Source of the DNA: Sedimentibacter saalensis
GTDB lineage: Bacteria > Bacillota > Clostridia > Tissierellales > Sedimentibacteraceae
Assembly (NCBI RefSeq): GCF_007830175.1
Contig: NZ_VLKH01000002.1
Coordinates: forward strand, 62,001-126,000
Direction of reading: 5' to 3'
DNA: 64,000 bases
Under the pieces are notes generated by a model that saw nothing but the letters and a program-made list of their open reading frames with translations, made no database searches and was not told the origin of the DNA. This document shows positions 18,001 to 26,493 of the stretch, one piece after another. Positions within the stretch are counted from its first letter, which is position 1. Each line of letters begins with the position of its first letter. The position numbers and the translations under genes were made by a program.

Positions 18001-21000
18001 GTATTTCTTTACAACATTTCTATTTTCATCACCTGATTCATGTTTCCACGTTGTTTTAACCATGTCAGCTTTAATTAAACCCTCAATGGAACTTAAACGG
18101 TCATCAACTGCAATAAGGACGCTCCTTTCATCAATGGCCTTGTCGGTTGCAGTAATTAAAAACCTTTTGCTGTTAATTTGTTCATTCAACACATGAAATG
18201 GACCGTATATTTTTTCTGCATGTTTTTTTGATGAGTTTTCTGAATAGACAGCAAGGTAATAAGTTTTGTAAAGTTCATCACCTTCTAAATCCGGCACTTG
18301 TGCTGAAAATTCTATTTTGTTTGAAGATATGGCTACAGCTGTGCCATTTATAGCACCTGAAGTAGTAACTAATGAATTATGAATGTTTTCTACCCATCCA
18401 TAATTCAATTTTGTCATGTCAACCAATATTTCTTCTGCTCTTACAGTTATGGGTTCGCTGTTGTAATCAGTTGCTGTCTTGTATAGATCAGAAGTACCCT
18501 TTATAAGCATAACGCTTGGAGGTATATTGGTTTTTTTGATTACGGTAATATTATTGTTAAACACCTGGACATTATTAGCTGTTAAATACTTTAAATGAAC
18601 TCTCTTTTCACCGGACAGTTTAATGAACTCGTCTCCTGCCTTCTCCATATTTGTAAGTGATGCCCTGAAGCTGGCGCTCATCTTATCAGGATTTGCTGGA
18701 TCAGAATTAGAAAATTCAGTTCTAACAAGAGTGTTGTCACCAAATCCCGTATCCCATTTATCTTTTTCTAACAAAACAGCCCCTGCATATATGCTTCCTT
18801 CTTCATTGAGAATATTCTCTTTGAAAGCAGTTATGTCTCTTCCGCAAATTTCAATTTGCACATCAGACAATACAGCATATTTTTTATTATAATTTATTGT
18901 AAAATCAAGATTTTGAGTTGCTTCATTGTATAATACATTGGTACATGACACATTTGGACTTTCAATGTTCACATCAATTTTTTTTACAGTTACATCACCG
19001 TATATGGAATAAAGAGCTAACGTAAACGTATAGCTTCCTGTTGAATTTGATATGTCGGAAATTGGTATACTGAATTTACCTGTTCCAAAATCTTTAATTT
19101 CTGTTAAACCAGGAGGAGTCAAGTAAGATGATGTATCCCCTTTGCGGCTTATAAACCATTTGATTTTGCTGAACTTTTCTTTGCTTGAAGCATCTATTAC
19201 AAACCCGATTTCTTTTGTGTGGTTTCTAACTGCAGCATAATGGGATTCCACCGTATCACCTGAAGGTGTTTGACCTGTGCATTCACACCCAAGATTTGTA
19301 AAAATTCCGTTTAATGGATAACTCTGCAACAAATTTACTTTGTTTGGTTCACCTGTAATTCCAACAACAGGAGTTGCAAGACTGCCTGTTCTGTACTTTA
19401 TGCCTGAAACATCATCATGCATGTAAGGTATTACATAAAGATAGCCTTCAGCAAAAAGTGGCTGGAGGAATTCACCCGTTATGTCAGATTTGACAGGTAT
19501 TTTAATTTGTTCTGTTTCACCTGTATAAGCACCTGATTGTTCCCGTTTAAACTTAACTACCTGCCAGGTTGAAGGGTTTTCGGTTAAAATTGAGTCGTTC
19601 TTTACGCTGCTCCACTTGTAGCGAATTTCGGCTGAACTTAATTTTTCTTTTGGAATTACAGATGTATCAACCTTTAAAGTCATGTTTGTAAGAGCAAAAT
19701 CAGCATCTGCCTTTACATCATTTTCTGATATGGCAAAATGAGCTGTGCTGTTCTGCAATGTAAATTTTATGGGGTCACTGTTTCCTATTGAAAAAACATT
19801 GAAATACAATGAACTTGAATTTTTAGCCAGGTCATAAGAATATGCGTTTACGTAGTAATTGCCGGTAATTAACTGTTCTGGTATTTCAATAGTCTTATTT
19901 TTTACAGCGTTTGAAATTTCTTGCTTTTCCGTATCACCAACATCGTATATATTAATTATATTTGTTATACTGCCTAAAGATACAGAATAACCTACATTTG
20001 AAAGTCCATAATCATCTCTGAAACCAATTTTGTTAGTTGCAGAATGAGACCAGTAAGGTTTTCCAAGGTCGATTGCTTTGCCAAGCTGCGATATATTTTC
20101 CATTGACTGAGTAATTCTGTTGCCTAATGTATCTTTTGCGTTTAAGACGCTGAGCCTTAATTTGTCGTAATGATATCCGAATATCTGTGAAGTATCTATT
20201 CTGAACTTGTATGTTACATTTCCTGTGCTGTAATCAAATTTTTCTTCGCCAACATATATCAGATTTGCCGAAACTTCATATTTGTCAGGATAAAAGCCGT
20301 CTGCAGCTCTTGTGAGAATTACTTTATTTCCAATATCAAAGGTGCAGTCCTCATCCATGGTCACATAAATTGAAGGGTCATTCTTGTTTATGTCCTGCCT
20401 AATGAACTGATTTCCATACTGGTCTGTTGCCGTATCGGATATGCCGACAACCTTGGGAGGGGTTTTGTCAATAATTTTCCCATATATGGAATGGACGTCA
20501 AAATTCAGGGCTTTGTTTAAAACCCCTCCTCTTCTTTCTCCGTATGCGCTGAAAATAAGATAATATGCATCACTGCGTATATATGGACTGGTTACGCTTA
20601 TATTGCCCCATTTGTTGTTCATGTCATATTCTGCACTTGAATATTCTGTCAGGTAAGCTCCTCCGCTGCTGTAAGGAATTATGACTGCCTTGCCAAAATC
20701 ACCGTCATAATCATAGTTTCTTGCATTTACCGTGCACTCAGCGTAAAGGTCCCCTTTTTTAACTGCTCCAAGGAGCCTGCTTTTTTTCAGGTCTATGCAA
20801 AATCCGAAAGAACCTGTGGGTCTTTCGCCAGGAGTTACATAGCCTATGGTGTTGTCTATTTTTCTTGTCCAGTAAGCATCAGGATCGGTAAAAAAGATAT
20901 CATCGTACAAAGGTCCGGTTCCTTTTTTGGGCAAAGGGGTGTTTTCATTGCTGAAATCGTACAACAGGTCCATGTACTGATAATTGCTTTTCATGAGCAC

Positions 21001-21105
21001 ATTGTCCATTGCTGGAACGGCAGTGCCTGCATATGCATTGTTCAATGGAATCATTGCTACAATCATCATGATAGCCAAAAACAATGATAAAATTTTTTTA
21101 AACAT
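15097..21105 (-). CDS. Giant exported Ig-like repeat protein
   Basis: The 2002-residue secreted protein has a signal peptide (about 1-27, ending NNAYAG). The body is a long series of beta-sandwich-like segments rich in Thr, Ser and Asn. One C-terminal domain is recognisable as a DUF5011-type Ig fold (PLISINGREAVYIKVGEKYYD ... AFDKRDGDVT ... YTATDTAGNTS). No SLH or LPXTG anchor is present, so attachment may be through the neighbouring SLH protein. A TTG at 21111 extends the frame, but GGAGG with a 6-nt gap selects ATG 21105. That start is 2 nt after the stop of the small gene upstream, whose last codons carry the ribosome site, which implies translational coupling. Function unknown; adhesion or surface-layer building is an inference. 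Confidence 0.8.
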   Translation of the reverse strand: MFKKILSLFLAIMMIVAMIPLNNAYAGTAVPAMDNVLMKSNYQYMDLLYDFSNENTPLPKKGTGPLYDDIFFTDPDAYWTRKIDNTIGYVTPGERPTGSFGFCIDLKKSRLLGAVKKGDLYAECTVNARNYDYDGDFGKAVIIPYSSGGAYLTEYSSAEYDMNNKWGNISVTSPYIRSDAYYLIFSAYGERRGGVLNKALNFDVHSIYGKIIDKTPPKVVGISDTATDQYGNQFIRQDINKNDPSIYVTMDEDCTFDIGNKVILTRAADGFYPDKYEVSANLIYVGEEKFDYSTGNVTYKFRIDTSQIFGYHYDKLRLSVLNAKDTLGNRITQSMENISQLGKAIDLGKPYWSHSATNKIGFRDDYGLSNVGYSVSLGSITNIINIYDVGDTEKQEISNAVKNKTIEIPEQLITGNYYVNAYSYDLAKNSSSLYFNVFSIGNSDPIKFTLQNSTAHFAISENDVKADADFALTNMTLKVDTSVIPKEKLSSAEIRYKWSSVKNDSILTENPSTWQVVKFKREQSGAYTGETEQIKIPVKSDITGEFLQPLFAEGYLYVIPYMHDDVSGIKYRTGSLATPVVGITGEPNKVNLLQSYPLNGIFTNLGCECTGQTPSGDTVESHYAAVRNHTKEIGFVIDASSKEKFSKIKWFISRKGDTSSYLTPPGLTEIKDFGTGKFSIPISDISNSTGSYTFTLALYSIYGDVTVKKIDVNIESPNVSCTNVLYNEATQNLDFTINYNKKYAVLSDVQIEICGRDITAFKENILNEEGSIYAGAVLLEKDKWDTGFGDNTLVRTEFSNSDPANPDKMSASFRASLTNMEKAGDEFIKLSGEKRVHLKYLTANNVQVFNNNITVIKKTNIPPSVMLIKGTSDLYKTATDYNSEPITVRAEEILVDMTKLNYGWVENIHNSLVTTSGAINGTAVAISSNKIEFSAQVPDLEGDELYKTYYLAVYSENSSKKHAEKIYGPFHVLNEQINSKRFLITATDKAIDERSVLIAVDDRLSSIEGLIKADMVKTTWKHESGDENRNVVKKYAVDFTKEEGTTNVSVINIPYPDLVDTDGMGGNYTLDNIEVFNSSDNLTIFKSFKPLNIVHHLPEYFVTINNLPDHLPQGVHISASQDNTEISYGWIKHPWEIPENWTTARTGTSGFDITHNFKKNIFNNSIYMLAKAWNNIYRSDELTLPDTALENIDAAISSGKSSDGHLFPIIIELLPENMDKLAKVEVFDHFSTTSGTAIKLTDMYKISDSKAVGMAALVTSGSAISCNVVINGFDKGNKIESEINETYAAPVYSISNRTITLTNKDDYLKYKLISKSGTVFSFNMEGTAEVFYEGDYLLIYDDGIDFYKLTFDSVQYSESDITAVLKPATKPEEKTTGPVTASIYMPLGAVIEDKYGVVTNVEYEGTKTIATAVFYRNASYRFNIKFANGYVLPNPYGISINYIDENFAPEITAVTSSSAITYLPAGPEITNEDVTASLNPSMKVINNNGINSHTFNRNGKYSFIVLDEDKTLKEYVAATDWIDKICPVPKISKYVWYDTDDDSVVDVGEKTIQIPEGFKTKQNIIVEIEFPHVDLKSRPVKINGSSEFTKEDVFESNTEYAYKYVLPYKPSTSETNPIWQQNLTFTDILGNSMNYNLLIDEIDRNDLLTQLNYSTTDFTNRDVVVSMLSNKPIKRFEVVEVIDGNGNIEQIEKNASPTYVFKENGTKDFNYREINVVQPDLEEGTLTANVTWINKRIPVVYVEYSKTVTNKPVEIKFTIVDGVSENAKLKNGLKDIVLAPCSSGNNLTGTMTVSSNGKYSVEVSNKYGNTGTIIVPVTNIDMDPPLISINGREAVYIKVGEKYYDKGATAFDKRDGDVTKGLTVTGSVDTSAATGNSYYTLTYTATDTAGNTSSKTRRVHVLDISSAVAVVENEIVDLKSQAITNIKIPSTGTVYIEFVGIEGNYTAKYKKGESESYDNSYFKRNGSFLSKLGTMSADSGIYTLFVQDQERNTRIIKLNFYK

Positions 21106-21107
21106 TT

Positions 21108-21368
21108 TCAACCTCCTTTCTCAGATTTAATTTTTACGATTGGAACAATTTCTTCTATGTTAAGGTTTACCTGAAATGTTCCAGTGTTCCATTCAAGATG
21201 AGTTGGAAAAACTTCAACCGCCTTCCATACACATTCATCTTTAAGAGGACTGAAACGAAACTGCATCAACATGTTGCTGAAGGGGAATTCAACATTTCTG
21301 CCATTTGAAAATTCAATGCTTAAAGTATAATCATCTTTTGGAACTGCATTTTTAAAATATAGTATCAA
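21108..21368 (-). CDS. Small DUF2442-like protein
   Basis: This protein of about 86 residues has no signal peptide. The pattern DYTLSIEFSNGRNVEFPFS, then FSPLKDECVWKAVEVF and LEWNTGTFQVN resembles DUF2442 proteins, small folds of unknown role. A TTG frame begins at 21383 and an ATG lies at 21371, but GGAGG is only 2 nt from that ATG and 5 nt from TTG 21368, so I favour 21368. The ATG remains possible. It is the first gene of the surface operon and carries the ribosome site of the giant protein gene in its last codons. The context is odd for a DUF2442-like protein and hints at a regulatory or coupling role. Confidence 0.65.
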   Translation of the reverse strand: MILYFKNAVPKDDYTLSIEFSNGRNVEFPFSNMLMQFRFSPLKDECVWKAVEVFPTHLEWNTGTFQVNLNIEEIVPIVKIKSEKGG

Positions 21369-21382
21369 CATCACCTCCCGCA

Positions 21383-21423
21383 AAAAAAATTCCCCTATAT
21401 TTTACATTATAGGGGATTTTTTT
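21383..21423. terminator. Strong terminator between the MalT-like regulator and the surface operon
   Basis: TTCCCCTATA pairs with TATAGGGGA around an A/T-rich loop, with seven or more A residues before and seven T residues after. On the minus strand its T-run ends only about 5 nt before the surface operon's GGGAGG. The minus-strand loop contains TATAAT. Confidence 0.9.
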
Positions 21424-21451
21424 CAGTCTTCCATCGGTCAAAAAGACGTAT

Positions 21452-23899
21452 TTATATGATATTAAGCTTAGCTGCTTTGTCAATTGCTTCACTTTTTTTG
21501 TTTACTTCCAGCTTTTGATAAATGTTTTGAATGTGTGTTCTTACAGTTGCAGCTGAAATTATGAGTTTTTCAGCTATTTCGCTGCGGCTCATACCCTTAG
21601 ACACAAGTTTCAGCACTTCCACTTCTCTTGAAGTAAGAACGATTTTATTGAAGTTCGAAACAATTTCATCATATCGTGAGCACATTTTTATAATTTTTGA
21701 AACATACTCCATGTTCAAACCATCATCTATACATACAAGATTTAAAACAGAAATCAGTCTTGCTCTGTTTTCAGCAAAAGGCATTATTATTTTGTCTTCC
21801 TGTCCAATGAGGAGAGCTTTTAAAAGCCATGATTTTGCTTTGCTCATTTCACCTCTGTTATAGGCTGCAATGGACAAATTTATGTAATTATGAAGAAAAC
21901 CCAGTTGATTATTAAAAATCCCGAAATAATTGGTGAACGTTTCGCACAGCGCTTCTGCTTTTGACCAATTTTCTGACAATATGAGGGATTTTCCATACAC
22001 AACATAGGAAAATACTGCCCCTTGCATAAGAAGAGAATTGATGGTCATATCGCCCTCACGTATCCATTTTGGAATTTTTTCATATTCTCCGGTACAGGCG
22101 TATATGTAGCCAAGACACAGGTCATAAGTGTTGAGAAGTATTGATTCTATATTTGATGAAACATCATGGCCTAAGTTTCCAAGCATGGAAATAGCTTCAG
22201 AATACCTGTTCTCAATAATATAAATTCTGGCAAGAGTAAAAGCTGCACAAACAGCCATTGATGTTTGATGTCTTGATTTTGCCTCATATAAAGATTTAAT
22301 TGCAAAGATTTCAGCATTAGATAAATCTCCTGTTTCCAGACAATATTCAGCTGCACACAGTGATTCAGAGCCAACACCTGCACCTCCAGATGCCCTAGCA
22401 TATTTCTCAAGGGGAGTTTCGGAAATTTTTTTATATGTTCCGGGTTCTTTGTAATAAATGTAGCTCAGATGCGGGCTTCCAAAGGAAAAAGGTCCTTGAA
22501 AGCTTGAAATGACTGATGCTTTTCCATCGAGTAACTTAAGGACTTCATCTGTATGATAAATCATCGTGTCCAGATCATTGAATGATAAAAAAACTCTGAT
22601 AAGGTGAATTGCAGCTTTTATTTCTATCAAGTCATTGTTTGAATAGTTTCTGTTCGGCAATTCTTCTTCAAAATTATTTAAAAGGCTGGCGCCTTTTTTC
22701 TTATCTCCGGTTATAATAAACATTAATATAAATTTTAGATATGCTATTGGATGGTTGTTGAAATGATCAGCAGGTATATGTTCAAAATAATGGAACATCA
22801 TGGGTCTGTCAGAGGACCTTACATACAGTGCCGGCTTCTCCAACTCTTTGAGCATGGTATCAAAATCCTCACCCTTGAACAAATAGTAAAATCCATGGTT
22901 GATGTTGTTTCTTCCAATATGCCATAATCCTGCCCGTCTGTAAATTTCTTGAATATTAATTTCTGAATTAACAGCTTCCTTATATAAAAAACTTCTAAAG
23001 ACACTGTGTATTGTATATTTCTTAATTGTTAAATCAAAATTTATAAATGCATTTTCACTGCTTAGCCTTTCTATGTCTTTCCCAATATTCTCAATGCCTG
23101 TGCTGTAAGCTGCCATTTCAGAGGTAAAATCATCCAATACTGACAATGAACAAAGCACTTGCCTTGTTTTCATGTCATAAGAATCGTAAAGAGCTTTTTT
23201 AAGAAGCTCATTTATTTCGGTTATATTTTCTAAAGGCATGCCATAGGTCAATCCGCGGTAAAAAAGGTAAAGTGCTGCAGCCCAGCCCCCGGTCAGATTT
23301 TGGATGTGTGAAATTTCATCTTTGCTGATGTACATTGACATGTTAATAAAGTATTTTTTTATATCTTCATTGCTGAATTTTAAGGTTTTCTGGTCTATGG
23401 TGCACACAAGATTTTTTGCGGACAATTCTTTAATATCATATTTCAGCAGGTATCGGCTTATTATTACAAGGTGGCAGTTTGGAATGCAATATTTTATTAT
23501 AGAAATGAGAAAGTTTGTAAGCAAATCATTTTCTGCATACTGATAATCATCAAGTACTAGAACAAAGTCTTCAGGTGGTGAAAATTTTTTCAATAGATCA
23601 ATAATTCTTGAACGCTGCATGTTGTCCAGAGGAAATCCAAGTCCATCCAATGTCTTTCCAAGTTCTTCATTGACTCCGGTCAATCTGGTTGTTAAAACAC
23701 GCCAAAAATATCCGGTATCCATTGATGCTTCATTCAAAGAAATCCAGATATGTCTTAAGCCGCTGCCTGATAAGAATTGTTTTACAGCTGTAGACTTTCC
23801 ATAACCCATTGGTGCTGTGATTATTGTCAGAGGATGTCTGCCGATGTTTGTTAATTCTTTGTTAATCCTTGGTATGTAAATAATTGAATTATTTTGCAT
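21452..23899 (-). CDS. MalT-type ATP-dependent LuxR-family transcriptional regulator
   Basis: The protein of about 815 residues is a STAND-type regulator. It has an N-terminal NTPase with Walker A (APMGYGKST, about 26-34) and Walker B (FVLVLDDYQYA), a long middle of TPR-like helical repeats, and a C-terminal LuxR/GerE helix-turn-helix (TSREVEVLKLVSKGMSRSE ... TVRTHIQNIYQKLEVN). MalT proteins bind a small inducer and ATP, oligomerise and activate transcription with their own operons as typical targets. The open frame starts at 23947, but the G-rich site GGGGGG, about 6 nt before the inner ATG, favours a start near 23899. It lies just upstream of the surface operon on the same strand, separated by a terminator, and is its likely activator. 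Signal unknown. Confidence 0.85.
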   Translation of the reverse strand: MQNNSIIYIPRINKELTNIGRHPLTIITAPMGYGKSTAVKQFLSGSGLRHIWISLNEASMDTGYFWRVLTTRLTGVNEELGKTLDGLGFPLDNMQRSRIIDLLKKFSPPEDFVLVLDDYQYAENDLLTNFLISIIKYCIPNCHLVIISRYLLKYDIKELSAKNLVCTIDQKTLKFSNEDIKKYFINMSMYISKDEISHIQNLTGGWAAALYLFYRGLTYGMPLENITEINELLKKALYDSYDMKTRQVLCSLSVLDDFTSEMAAYSTGIENIGKDIERLSSENAFINFDLTIKKYTIHSVFRSFLYKEAVNSEINIQEIYRRAGLWHIGRNNINHGFYYLFKGEDFDTMLKELEKPALYVRSSDRPMMFHYFEHIPADHFNNHPIAYLKFILMFIITGDKKKGASLLNNFEEELPNRNYSNNDLIEIKAAIHLIRVFLSFNDLDTMIYHTDEVLKLLDGKASVISSFQGPFSFGSPHLSYIYYKEPGTYKKISETPLEKYARASGGAGVGSESLCAAEYCLETGDLSNAEIFAIKSLYEAKSRHQTSMAVCAAFTLARIYIIENRYSEAISMLGNLGHDVSSNIESILLNTYDLCLGYIYACTGEYEKIPKWIREGDMTINSLLMQGAVFSYVVYGKSLILSENWSKAEALCETFTNYFGIFNNQLGFLHNYINLSIAAYNRGEMSKAKSWLLKALLIGQEDKIIMPFAENRARLISVLNLVCIDDGLNMEYVSKIIKMCSRYDEIVSNFNKIVLTSREVEVLKLVSKGMSRSEIAEKLIISAATVRTHIQNIYQKLEVNKKSEAIDKAAKLNII

Positions 23900-23967
23900 A
23901 TTATTCCCCCCATTTAATAATATCATAAAATTTACAATTTTCAACATTTAAAATGGATATATATGCC

Positions 23968-23996
23968 AAAAAATCCGCAATGACTGCGGATTTTTT
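23968..23996 (-). terminator. Terminator after the methionine gamma-lyase-like gene
   Basis: AAAAAATCCGCA and TGCGGATTTTTT form a 12-bp stem with a 5-nt loop and T-runs on both strands. It closes the mutS-mutL-miaA-hfq string on the minus strand. Confidence 0.9.
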
Positions 23997-25289
23997 CTAT
24001 AATTTACTTTTCACTTCTTCAAACTCCATCATTTTTTCAAGAGACAGCATAACACCCAGCTTGCAGTGGTCATAAAACAATCCGCCCTGTATGTATGCTA
24101 TGTATGGAGGTCTCATTGGTGCATCGGCGCTTAATTCTATTGATGAACCTGACACGAAGGCACCTGAAGCCATGATTACCTGGTTTGAGTATCCCGGCAT
24201 ATCCCATGGAACAGGTGAAACATGAGCATCAACAGGTGAGGCGTTTTGAACTGCTTCACAAATTTTGACAACCATGTCCTTGTTGTTGAACTTAATTGCC
24301 TGAACAATATCGCTTCTTTGTTCTTCCAGTGCAGGAGTAACTTCAAATCCAAGGGAACTAAAAACTCCTCCGAACAACATTGCACCTTTTACTGCTTCAC
24401 TAACTATATGAGGAGCAAAGAATAGCCCTTGCAGTGTGTTTCTGGTTGTACCAAATGTAAGACCTATTTCCTTTCCAACTCCCGGTGCTGTAAGACGATT
24501 TGCTACACGGTCTATTATTGCTTTTTTGCCTGCCACATATCCTCCGGAAAGAGCAATTCCTCCTCCGGGATTCTTGATCAAGGATCCTACTATTACATCG
24601 GCTCCTATGTCAGAGGGTTCAATTTCATCTACGAATTCTCCGTAACAGTTATCAACCATTATATAAATGTTAGGATATACTTCTCTGATTTTTGCTATTG
24701 CATTTTTTATTTTTTCAATTGTAAGAGCAGGTCTGAAGCTGTATCCTGTGGAGCGCTGAATCATGAGAAGCTTTGTCTTCATAGTAACAGCCTTTATTGC
24801 ACTTTCCCAATCGATGTCGTTGTTGTAAAGAGGAATTTCCTTATATATTATTCCTGCTTCCTTCAAATTGCAGGGTTCATTTCCTTCTTCTCCAAGGACA
24901 GTCAATAATGTGTCATATGGACGTCCTGATATGGCAATGGCTTCGTCACCATACTGAAGTATGGCTGATAGTGTAAGGTAAAGAGCATGTGTTCCTGAAG
25001 CTATGGAAGGTCTTACAAGTGCATCTTCAGTATGAAAGACAGAAGCAAATATTTTTTCTGCTTTTTCTCTCCCCACATCATCGTATCCATATCCTGTGTT
25101 CCAGTAAAAGTTTGTGTAGTCAAGCTTGTGTTCCTGCATTGCATAAATTACTTTATATTGATTTGCTTCCCTTGTTTTTTCTATTTTATCAAAATATTTT
25201 TCTTTTAAATCTTTTTCTATTTTTGTAACATAATTATAAACAGTTTCGCTTATGCCAAACTGTTTACATAATATTTCTTCTGTCGACAT
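23997..25289 (-). CDS. PLP-dependent methionine gamma-lyase-like protein (YnbB/aluminium-resistance family)
   Basis: The 430-residue PLP enzyme belongs to the Cys/Met-metabolism fold-type I family long annotated as aluminium resistance protein and now as methionine gamma-lyase family protein. The cofactor region is visible (ASGTHALYLTL for phosphate binding, MVDNCYGEFVDE for the pyridine-binding Asp, and GSLIKNPGGGIALSGGY with the Schiff-base Lys). It probably breaks C-S bonds, but the physiological substrate is not established. It starts at ATG 25289 after GGAG and follows hfq by 3 nt, a gene order common in Firmicutes (miaA-hfq-ynbB). Length is normal. Confidence 0.88.
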   Translation of the reverse strand: MSTEEILCKQFGISETVYNYVTKIEKDLKEKYFDKIEKTREANQYKVIYAMQEHKLDYTNFYWNTGYGYDDVGREKAEKIFASVFHTEDALVRPSIASGTHALYLTLSAILQYGDEAIAISGRPYDTLLTVLGEEGNEPCNLKEAGIIYKEIPLYNNDIDWESAIKAVTMKTKLLMIQRSTGYSFRPALTIEKIKNAIAKIREVYPNIYIMVDNCYGEFVDEIEPSDIGADVIVGSLIKNPGGGIALSGGYVAGKKAIIDRVANRLTAPGVGKEIGLTFGTTRNTLQGLFFAPHIVSEAVKGAMLFGGVFSSLGFEVTPALEEQRSDIVQAIKFNNKDMVVKICEAVQNASPVDAHVSPVPWDMPGYSNQVIMASGAFVSGSSIELSADAPMRPPYIAYIQGGLFYDHCKLGVMLSLEKMMEFEEVKSKL

Positions 25290-25292
25290 TTA

Positions 25293-25529
25293 TTACTCCT
25301 CTATAATTTCGTTGCTGAAAAGTCTTACCTGCTTGTATGGCAGTATTGATGTTATTGCATGTTTGTAAACAAGCTGCTGCCCCTTGTCTGTTTCAATAAA
25401 AACCACATAGTTGTCAAAGCCTATTACTGTGCCTGTAAGTTTATAACCGTTGTTTAAAAATATAGTTATTGTTATTTTTTCTCTTCTGACATTGTTTAAA
25501 AAAGCGTCCTGCAAATTGATTGAATTCAT
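25293..25529 (-). CDS. hfq: Hfq, RNA chaperone
   Basis: This 78-residue Sm-like protein forms a hexameric ring that pairs small RNAs with mRNAs. The Sm1 motif is visible (ITIFLNNGYKLTGTVIGFDNYVVF), and Sm2 appears as YKHAI in place of the common YKHAIST. The start ATG follows AAAGGAG. It lies 19 nt after miaA, the usual bacterial arrangement. There is no extended C-terminal tail, as is typical in Firmicutes. Confidence 0.96.
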   Translation of the reverse strand: MNSINLQDAFLNNVRREKITITIFLNNGYKLTGTVIGFDNYVVFIETDKGQQLVYKHAITSILPYKQVRLFSNEIIEE

Positions 25530-25548
25530 ACAATCTCTCCTTTCATGG

Positions 25549-26481
25549 TTAAATAAGGTCTAGGTAATCATATATATTTTCTAAAGATGCATCAATTTTA
25601 TTTACATCTTCAATGTCAAACCATTTCACATTTTCATCCTTTAAAAACCATGTGAACTGCCTTTTGGCAAAATGTCTGGTATTTTGCTTGAGAATGTTTA
25701 CGGCTTCTTCAAAAGTGATGTTTCCTTCTAGAAATTCTATAATCTCTTTATACCCTATTGCTTGCATTGAAATCAGGTTTTTTTCAAAACCTTTGTCGAG
25801 AAGTGATTTTACTTCTTCTACCAGTCCTTCATTTATCATTTTATCAACCCTTTGGTTAATTCTTTCATAAAGGATCTTTCTGTCCATGCTTAGACCAATA
25901 AGTATGAAGTCATACTTGCTGCTTTTTTTTCTTATGTCAGTGTTCGTTTCTGAAAACTTTCTTCCTGTGAGGTCATAAACCTCCAATGCGCGTATTACGC
26001 GCTTTACATTATTTTTGTGTATTTTTTCTGCAGATTCAGGATCAATTTTCTTTAGTTTTTCATAAAGAGCATCTTCACCGTGTTCCTTATGATAATAAGT
26101 GTAATAGTCTCTTAGTTTTTCATTGGATTTTGCATTGGAAAAATCAAGATCATATATGAGGGAATTCACGTAAAGGCCGCTTCCTCCAACAATTACGGGA
26201 ACCTTTCCTCTTGAAATAATTTCGTCGATGTTTTTTTCTGCTTCTCTTTTAAAATCCGAAACAGAATAATTTTCATCAGGATAGACCAAATCAATCATAT
26301 GATGTTTTATCCCCTGCATTTCCTCAGTTTTGATTTTTGCGGTACCCACATCCATACCCTTATAAATCTGCATTGAGTCTGCTGAGATTATTTCAGTGCC
26401 CAGCTTTTTTGCAAGCTCAATTGAAACATAAGTCTTTCCAACAGCAGTAGGTCCGACTATAACTATTATTTTATTACTCAT
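25549..26481 (-). CDS. miaA: MiaA, tRNA dimethylallyltransferase
   Basis: MiaA (310 residues) transfers dimethylallyl from DMAPP to N6 of A37 in tRNAs reading UNN codons; MiaB, encoded nearby at 31187-32602, then methylthiolates it. Visible motifs are the P-loop GPTAVGKT (about 8-15), DSMQIYKGMDVGTAK (about 35-49), GGSGLYVNSLIYD and the tRNA-binding region MQAIGYKEI. It lies 12 nt after mutL and 19 nt before hfq. Its isoprenoid substrate comes from the pathway that includes IspH, also encoded in this window. Confidence 0.96.
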   Translation of the reverse strand: MSNKIIVIVGPTAVGKTYVSIELAKKLGTEIISADSMQIYKGMDVGTAKIKTEEMQGIKHHMIDLVYPDENYSVSDFKREAEKNIDEIISRGKVPVIVGGSGLYVNSLIYDLDFSNAKSNEKLRDYYTYYHKEHGEDALYEKLKKIDPESAEKIHKNNVKRVIRALEVYDLTGRKFSETNTDIRKKSSKYDFILIGLSMDRKILYERINQRVDKMINEGLVEEVKSLLDKGFEKNLISMQAIGYKEIIEFLEGNITFEEAVNILKQNTRHFAKRQFTWFLKDENVKWFDIEDVNKIDASLENIYDYLDLI

Positions 26482-26493
26482 TTTAAATTTCCT

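Noticed and set aside
24429..24908. 159-codon Cys-rich frame opposite the methionine gamma-lyase-like gene
   Set aside because: It is antisense to a well-conserved enzyme and has no start signals; codon pattern of the real gene explains it.
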